A stretch of 64,000 nucleotides of DNA, taken from the NCBI GenBank assembly GCA_963070105.1, contig OY718807.1, forward strand, positions 9,610,483 through 9,674,482. The letters run 5' to 3'. The translations under genes and the position numbers were made by a program. Under the pieces are notes generated by a model. The model worked only from the letters and a program-made list of their open reading frames with translations, did no database searches and was not told the origin of the DNA. Positions 50,017 through 64,000 of the stretch are shown here, piece after piece. Source of the DNA: Litomosoides sigmodontis (Eukaryota; Nematoda; Chromadorea; Rhabditida; Onchocercidae). Within the stretch, counting starts at the first letter, position 1, and every line of letters starts with the position of its first letter.

Positions 50017-53000
50017 ATATACACTTTTCAGAAAATATTTCGATGCTTGTTGGCTTCGACGCTAAATAATCTTAAGCCCTGAACTACATCGTCGGATATT
50101 TCTTCTTCATTCCCACAAGCACAGAGTCACTTCTTCCACTGCTTCATCAGCGCCCAGCGCAACTAGTATCACTTTATTTTCCTTTAAAATCTTCCTCTCA
50201 TCACTCGTCCTCCTCCACCCACGCAACGCTTTTTATGAGAAAACATGTAGTGATCGATCTCCACTTGTATCACTAGAGGGTGAAGCAAGCGATCAGAACT
50301 TTATGAAATGACTGACTGCTTCCAAAACTAACGCTAAGTGAAGTGATGCGTTAGGCCTTTAATACGACGTGCACGTACCTGAACTTCGCACCTTTTTTCA
50401 GTGCACGTTTTTTTTTCCTTTTTGAATAATTATGCTTACCATATTGGATCACTTTATTTTCTGCCATTTTTTTCACTTCTCTCCTATATGTTCGTAGAAT
50501 TTTACACTTTTTAAACGTGTGGCATTATTCACTCTCAAGCAATACGTGTAAAATGACCTCTGAACTTTGGAATAAAGCAAGATGGGTCGATGTAGAAAGG
50601 GTGAAGAATTCTATCGGAGAGACGTTTTACAGAATGTATTCAAACACTAGAAAATTATTGTCAATAAGTATAAGCAATGTGCGGGTTATTTTGAATATGG
50701 TAATACCGTATCGCGCTTCTCCCGTTTATTTGTAGTATACGGTATTTGATATGGAGAGTAGTACTGTGGAGAAGAGGTATGGATCGATGATGTGTGTGTG
50801 TATTTGTTGGAAAGATTTTGATCTTCAAAAGAACGAAGTAAAATTGAAACTTTTGCAAACGTTCATCCCTCATCCACTTGATATGTTAATTTGCATTCGT
50901 TAAAATTCGCTCATTCGTTTTTCACTTAAGTAATTTGGTGTCGAAGTTTCCTTTTCCACTCACTCACTTCCTATTTATTAAAAAAAAAAACAGTCGACGG
51001 CGACGAAGGCACGAGGCGTTGCAAGCACATCGCCAAACATAACAACAAGCAACTCTTTCTCATTCAATCCATTTAATCAATTTGTTTATAAATGATGAAT
51101 CACTTCTTTCAATTCCATTCCGCCTCTAATTAATTAACTTTCACACATTTAACTAAATTACCTGTGTTCTTACCACTCATCTACCTCTGCTATTTCACAC
51201 ACCCTATTTACTGTTTCTCACACCTCATTATTAGAAAGTTAATCCTTAGCAGACAAACCACGTTACAGCATTTTGCAACGACAGATTTCACGTTACGTTA
51301 CGCTACCTCTGCTGCTCTGTTTAACTGGTGAAAAGAGAATTAAATGTTAGTTAGTAGAATTTAACCATGAAGATATTACGCTTTTTCAAATCTAACTCAA
51401 CTCATTTTTTTTTGTTATGAGTGAAGTGTGCTGCTTATATGAAAATGGAATTCAGTTTGTAAGCATCGCCCTTGGGCATTTCATTCATCACTGAATTCAA
51501 AAGAACGCATTTTAAATTGTTATCAACAACTCATCATCCTGTAAAGCAGTAAAATTTAGAATTAGAAAAAAGCGCATTTTTATTGATGAATTTTTTAACG
51601 TTTTGAAATTTTAAATTTTGTATGAATGGATCAAATTCCTTTTGATTATTGCTTTTATTATTAATGAAAGTTTGACAATTAGCAAGCTATCATTCTTTAC
51701 AACTTAAAGCGAATGATACTTTTCTTGCGATGCAATTCTGGCAAATAATAGAATTCATGAAAATGAAACAATTTATTATTTATTAATTAGTTCAAAATTA
51801 ATCGATAAGACCCGTGTTCACGGCTTCAGAGGGCTTCAGAGTCTTCTTTTCATACGTATTTATGACTTTATCAATCGGAAAGAATAATAATATTTGTAAT
51901 AATGCTAAGATAATAAAATCTCATAGACTTTCAATTTCATTTTTCTTCCTCTTTTTTGTTGTTGGTAGCACAGTGACGTGTTTATTGCAAAAGTTTCAGG
52001 AAGAAAGGATCGGCTAACAATTTGATGAAATGAAAAGCGCCTTCTTCCAGTACTTTAGCATATCACTTCGTGCCGTTCTTTCCTGACGCCATAAATTCGT
52101 TTCGCTTATCGAGCATAATATCGAAGCCACAAAATATCAGTTCCAAAATTCTTTCTAATACTCTTCTAGTTGCTTTCTTTGTCAGTTGTTGAAGGCGAAA
52201 AAGAGATAGACAAAATTGCATGATAAGTTTAATTAACCCATTCAGTTATGATACTTTAATTTCAATGACTTATCCATCAGTGAAGTAGTTGTGCTCGCTT
52301 TGAATTTGCTAACTTTGACCTATTCTTGTCAAATCTCAAATTCTTCACTGAGCTTTTTGGCAAAGCTTTTTGCTAACTCATGAAACTGTACATGAAATCG
52401 AGGGTAGAAGAGATTGCATTCTGTTTTTTTCTCCTCAATTTATCAGGCGAGTAATTTAGGATATTCTCGCACAGTACTTTCATATCATATTATGCATTAT
52501 TATTTATTTGTTTTTTTCAAGTAGTTATCAGTTTGCTGATATGTCTGATTTGATGGATAATCTTAATGGATGAGTGATAGCTAGCGTGTTATCATTCTTT
52601 ATCCTTATCAAGACATCATAACCTTCGAATGACCTCCAATTTTTGTTTACGATTTAAATTATCATTGAAATTCACTTACACATGAGCAATTATTCAATTA
52701 CTATTACAGATGGACATCTAATCTATGCTTTATTCCATCTTAAATGGAAGCATTGATCATGGATGGAATGGTCTTTCTCAGTTATCATAATTTCTATTCA
52801 AATTATAACTCACTGATCGGTGTTGAAGTGGGACAAATTTTTTTTTTAGCGGAAAATCAAATTTCTATTGTTTTTTTATTCTACAATAAAAAAGTAAATG
52901 CATAGTAGTTGAGAGCGAAGGGTAGGAGGGAATCAGAATTGACCAAGACTGACTATATCAGGCTATGCTCGTTCAGGATAGAATAGGAAACCTATGATTT

Positions 53001-53919
53001 ATTTGGCTGGGTAAAATTTTGTGAATACTCCAGGGATTCTTCGTCCACAAAATGCGTCTCCTTTTTTCCACCTCAGTCCGTTTTAGCAGCGCAGATTGCT
53101 CCTTCTGCTTAACACAGCCGCAACATTGAAAGGCTTCGAACGAAAGGCAGGAAAGAAGGAAGCTTGGTGCTGTGTGGTGGAAAAAAACTTAAAACTTAGG
53201 CCTACAGGAAGCTTCTCAAACAAGACCGAGGATGCCGGATTTAAGCTAAATGAAAATTAGTCTAATTTGTTCAGGAACAAAGCGCCTTAATGTTTTTTCC
53301 AGACCACTTATGAAAATCTGTCGTCATGTTCTTTCTCCGTCTTTTTTTAACATATAATTTTCGCAACCAATTATTAAGTGTTTTTAATTTAACACAGTAA
53401 AAATTCTTATTAAATTATAATAAATAGTAATTGGATAACATATGAAACGCTTTAAATAGTTTAATTGTTAGGCCAAAGATTAGAATATTATGATAACTCA
53501 AAAAAAGGTAGAGATTAATGACAAGCAATAACTGAAGGTGTTTATGGAGAAGAATAATAAAGATCAGTGACTTTAAATCAAAAGAATTAATCACGATTAA
53601 TTCTTAATGTGAAGTACGAAAAATTAAGTGTAAAACGGATTACAATTTTCATCCTAATGCCACTGAAATATTAAATTAACGACTTCCTCTAATGAGTTAC
53701 CTTTATTATTCTCAGTAATTCAAAGTGGTAATGGATTTGCCGTTATCATAATTTAGGATAGCTACTTTCTTGTATAATTTTAATTTTTGGAATTTCTCTG
53801 AAATAATTAACTTTTTATTCTTTCCTTTAATTTTACTTCCTCTAAAGATTGCTATCGTTTTATTCATATTGGAACATTGCATTTAACAATATGTTTATCA
53901 CAATGTAGAAATTTCCCTC

Positions 53920-53967
53920 GGGAAGAGGGAGAGGGAGGGGGAGGAAGAGGAAGAGGAGGAAAGGACG
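53920..53967. repeat. Polypurine (GGA/GAA-rich) tract
   Basis: An almost uninterrupted purine strand (GGGAGAGGGAGGGGGAGG and similar). The composition could support triplex or G-rich structures. Confidence 0.85.
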
Positions 53968-54052
53968 TTATCAATCATGCACTCTTTATTGATGGTTTGT
54001 TTCAAAATCTGGAAACTTGAAAACGGAAAGTTTTTTCTTCTTCCGTAATCAA

Positions 54053-54102
54053 AATGTGTGTGTGTGTGTGTGTGCGTGTGCATGCATACGTGTGTGTGCG
54101 TG
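54053..54102. repeat. Imperfect (GT)n tract
   Basis: GT dinucleotides interrupted by GCGTGTGCATGCATAC; alternating purine-pyrimidine. Confidence 0.9.
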
Positions 54103-54236
54103 ACAAATTTAGTGAAATAAATCAGAACGCATTGCTGCTAGGTGGTGGTGAGAGAGGAGGAGATGTGTAAATCAGTGGGATAAGCTGAACTGCTTAGTCC
54201 GCGAGAAGTGCCAGCTAGCATCATAGCCACCGTGCA

Positions 54237-54372
<136 letters not shown>

Positions 54373-54521
54373 AATCTGCCCCAACGGTCTTCTTCATTCC
54401 ACTCCCATCATCTGCTTGTGTTCTCGTGTAGGAGTAGTTCAGGAACGGATCACTTCCAACAACTTTCTCCTCTCCTCTGTCTGCATCAGTCCTTCTCTCT
54501 TCCATCCGTTTCTTCGTAATA

Positions 54522-54554
54522 CCACACACCCACACTCACACCCACACACCCACC

Positions 54555-54587
<33 letters not shown>

Positions 54588-54588
54588 G
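54522..54588. repeat. CACAC/CCCA tract followed by (TA)n
   Basis: CACACC and CCCACA variants grade into pure CA, then TATATATA. Part of the same repeat cluster as the GA array. Confidence 0.9.
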
Positions 54589-56843
54589 TAATATATGCAT
54601 GGATATGGTGAAGAGACATTTTTGGATAAGAGTGAGGAGAATTTTGTTTCATTTCAAAATTTCGCCGTTCTCACTGAAAGTGATTACCACTTTCAACTTC
54701 TATTTTGCGTTTCAGAATCTAATTAAAATATCTTTTTGGAAAAGCGTAGAAATTTGCAGTGCTCGCTCATTAATGTCAAAATCTTTCGATTATTTTGTAC
54801 AATATTACCCTACTGATGAACTGTAGAGAACTGTAATATAATCACTGACAAATTTTTGCTCTAACCGATTAGCACAGCTGAATTTATGAAAATGCTAAAA
54901 AGAGAAGAAATGAAGTGTTAAGACGACGTGAATATTTGACTGATAACTTAAAAGGCATGCAGTAGACGTCTTCAGTAGTAAGTAAGCTCATTCGCTTAAT
55001 AATATAAAAAAAAGGCTTAATTCAAGAGATTGCTTGTTTTATTAAGTGAAAGTATTTCTTTCTCTCTTTCCTTTTTTTGAGTCCTTCAGCCGCACATTTA
55101 GTGACATTTCGGAAATGGGTCCTAGGCGTGCATTTCACTGAAAAATAGCCATTTTCTCCTCTAGGCTATTCATCAATCCTGGAGTGAACTCTTCTCCTCT
55201 CCCTCTCCTTTCCCCGAGAATCTACCTCAGTAGAAAGCTTTTTTCCATAAAAGCTGAGTGCCAGCCAATTCATGCCCTCTTTTTTAGATTACTCATTGAT
55301 TTCCTTTTTTGTTCTCTCGACCCGTTTTATCTTTTTTTCCCAACACTTTTATTAAAATGCGAAAAAACAAATTTTTTTGAGTAGAAGTATAGTAAACTTT
55401 GCTTCGTACTGTATGTTGTGCTACTGTATACAAGTTCATTGTTTTGGATACGATTTGTGAGATTTCATTTATATATCGTTTACAATTACATTTGATTTGT
55501 CTAATTTCGAATGATTGCAAATGATCCCTTCTAACACGATAACAATAAATAGGCCATTCATTAAGTTGACGTTTCTTTTTTTCTCTTAACACGTGACCAT
55601 TCGATCTCGATATATCTATCCCTTTCTATAACGAATAAAATAAGCGGTGGAAAAATGTCCCTTGAAACTCTGCGCACGTGACGCTATACATACAGACACG
55701 TACGCCCTCCGTGCACATAAATGTGATGGAGTTTTATCATCCTATATGATATCAGAAGCAAAGTGATTCATTTACCTTCCGCTTCCATCATACTTAACCT
55801 GCAAGACTGCATTGATATCAGTCGAAAAGATTTCACAGGTTCCATTGATAGGAAACGATTATCACATTATGGAGAATGCAGGGATTGCTGTGAGAGAAAT
55901 CCCTGCTTCTTGTGATCTGATGATAATCATATTTCACATACACGTATGTTAGAAAAATTATTCAACGCTGTTCGCTTGTTTTCTTCAGTAGTCTCTGAAT
56001 GAATTAATTTGCAAGGATGATGGATTACTTAGACGGATGGAACAAAAAAAAGACTGTAGAAATTTTAACTGTTGTGAAAGTTGAAATCTTCCTGATACTT
56101 GCTACAGTCATCTAAATTTTAGATCTCACATTGTCGGTGAATTGTTCTTACAGTAGATGAGATACGTGCGATTCATTGTGAGGAAAGCTCATTTGCATGA
56201 ATGAATGTGTGCTATTTATCGTTCAAACTTTATCGTAGCATTTATCAGAGGGGAAAAAACGAGAGAACGCTGACTAACATATGCTTTATAAATAATTTTT
56301 TATAAATCACCACCGAACATGCAATGCGCTTAATGCGAAGTGGAAACAGTTGAGATGAAGTGAAGCCGTTCATTGCCAGTCACATAATATAATCCGATCG
56401 AAGCTGCTTGTTGAGGTTAGAGGAGCGGAAATTCCAAAAACTTTCAGTGAGAAATTTCAGCCAACGCTTCCCTTATCATTTTATCATTCAATTTCTCAAT
56501 GCTCAACTTTTAATGTTTGCTTGTTTTCCAGGCGATCAAATAAACAATCAAGCACTTCGATGAAAGCATTGTTACTCACATGTACTAGCTAATTCGTACA
56601 GAAATTCGATTGGAGCAGCATATTCACTGATCACTTGAACTGCTACTTCCTCTCATCTACATTTCTACCAATTCTTGCTATAAGTGTCACAGAAGAAGTG
56701 TTACAATAACGGTCACTGAAACAGTCGCCAGACGAAATCGCTTGTCATCGCAGTTGCTGCGTCCTTGCGTTCAACGATCTACAACAGTCAGCTCAGCTGC
56801 ACTAACAACCGCAATTTCAGCGGCAACGTCGCCAATTGTTTAA

Positions 56844-56884
56844 ATGCGATAATATGTATAGGCGCGCGCAAGCGCGCCATAGCA

Positions 56885-56887
<3 letters not shown>
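56844..56887 (+). promoter_or_regulatory. uORFs and GC hairpin just before the NLF-1 start
   Basis: ATG CGA TAA at 56844-56852 is a two-codon upstream ORF. A second out-of-frame ATG lies at 56854. An 18-nt inverted repeat GGCGCGC-GCAA-GCGCGCC occupies 56861-56878, six nucleotides before the candidate start at 56885. If this lies in the mature 5' UTR it could limit initiation at that ATG. An upstream exon joined in frame would make it coding instead. Confidence 0.4.
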
Positions 56888-62612
<5,725 letters not shown>

Positions 62613-64000
62613 TTTTCCATTTTTTTGTTTTTTAATTTATTTTTCAAATTTGCATAAAATTGTAATAATTTTAAAATAGGAAATAAATTGATACGTTTAT
62701 TTCTTATTTTAAAATATTATTTATATCATTTTTACTTAAGTAAGGCGATATTTGACTGATAATTTTTTCTGTAAAATATGTTCCGCCACAAAAGCATTTT
62801 ATAACTTTAGAAATGGAAGACTTCTTTCGTTCTGTTTTTTCAATGGTGCAGTAAAATTAGCTTCTAGGTGATTAGAAGAAATATTTTGAAATTGAAAAAA
62901 TCGATTATCTTAAAGTAGTAATATCAACTGTGAAAACTTTGGTCCTTCTTTCTCTTCCTTTAATAAACTGCCTTGAAATTTGTTCCCAAACTTTTTGCGC
63001 GAAATTAAATTTGAATTATTCATTATTTATTCATTGAATTTCATTAGCATCTAATAAATTGCTTCAAAAATTGTAATCAATTAATTAAAGCTTAGAAGAC
63101 AAAACCCAAATCTTCCTACTCCATTTGTTATCAGTCAAATGATGATATTTTAAAAAAGATGTGCCTTTATGACACTAATTTTTCATTATCAGCGTGAGAC
63201 GCACTCCACTCAATTAGTAGGCCATTAATCCGAGTGATTACAGTGGTGTGATTGATAACGTAGTATGAGAAGGAACCTTTAATGATTGTTCTTACTATAG
63301 GAATTTGAAGTACATTGATTGTCGAAGGCGCTTTCCTATAAACGGCTGCTACGAACGGCTGCTTTTTTCTGATAAAGAACATTTTTAATTCGCAATTTTA
63401 AGCTAACATTTACTTCATCATGGAAAAAGATAAAGTTATTGGAAGGGAATTACAGCGGATTTATGCGCATAAAGGAAAGGCGCAAATATCTGCAAACAAA
63501 TTAGTCGAAAATTCTTGTTCACTTATTCTTATCGTTGAATATTGGAATTAAAGCTGAAAAGAATGAAAAGTAAGACTTAAAAAATCAAGAAAAAAAATCA
63601 CTGATTGACTTTATCACAGTGTAGCTGATAGCTTTTTAGCACTATAAGAAAACGAAATATGTGATGAGAAGAATTTATACACGAATGATTTCATATTTGA
63701 CTTTTAGTATTATAATAGAAAGAAATACGTGATCGGAAAATTCTATACACAAAAGATTTCATGTTCGCGTTAACGTTAAAAAAAAAAATTATGAAATCTC
63801 TGAGAATGTGTTCAACGCGTTAAAGCTTGTCAATAATTTTAATTAGTACACCAATCTCAATGAAGGACGAATGATAAGGCGATGTTATCACTTTTTCGAA
63901 TTAAAAAAAGGGGGAATTAATGATTGCTTCTTTGTCATTGCAGATATGATGAACGCTTCTAGCTTCTAATTTCTTTTCTTTTCATCAACGATGATGTGAG
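62613..64000. other. 3' flank of the NLF-1 homologue
   Basis: AT-rich and without a supportable exon on either strand. An AATAAA at 62682-62687, 70 nt after the stop, is the likely polyadenylation signal. A short open frame on the minus strand (63382-63167) has no motif. Nothing else seen. Confidence 0.5.

Overview
The window is AT-rich eukaryotic DNA with many short introns (TTTTCAG-type acceptors, GTAAG/GTATG donors) and abundant microsatellites. The protein set and the short intron style suggest a nematode; I cannot fix the species. There are no bacterial or viral genes, no rRNA or recognisable tRNA, and no CRISPR. I rebuilt gene models by hand from splice signals, frame and exon phase. 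For the complete models the summed exons are divisible by three, which is a strong internal check.

Layout. 1541-9601 (minus): a protein of about 1,000 aa with repeated degenerate C2H2-like fingers, family not recognised, 5' end uncertain. 11695-22229 (minus): a TMF1/ARA160-type Golgi coiled-coil protein in 22 exons. One of its introns holds an intronless PDK1-family kinase ORF without a PH domain (14838-15845, same strand). 24125-31882 (minus): the meiotic MutS homologue MSH4 (HIM-14 type) in 21 exons, with an unusual ATPase motif and one non-canonical splice donor. 34661-39077 (minus): Mediator kinase CDK8 with a Gln/Met-rich tail. 39732-43995 (minus): WDR70 in 16 exons. 44929-47189 (plus): a small basic coiled-coil protein with an ALMS-motif-like C-terminus, divergent from WDR70. 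47190-56884: a long gene-poor stretch with GT, CA, GA and polypurine tracts. 56885-62612 (plus): an NLF-1/FAM155 (NALF) homologue, the NALCN-channel chaperone, with an intronic block of about 209 ATT triplets.

The genes do not form a pathway. They are mostly housekeeping or conserved regulatory genes: transcription (CDK8, finger protein), meiosis (MSH4), chromatin/DNA repair (WDR70), Golgi tethering (TMF1) and neuronal excitability (NLF-1). The least expected items are the nested intronless PDK1-like kinase, which could also be spliced in frame to upstream TMF1 exons, the altered MSH4 Walker B region, and the unrecognised finger protein. Repeats lie mainly in introns and in the region upstream of the NLF-1 gene.
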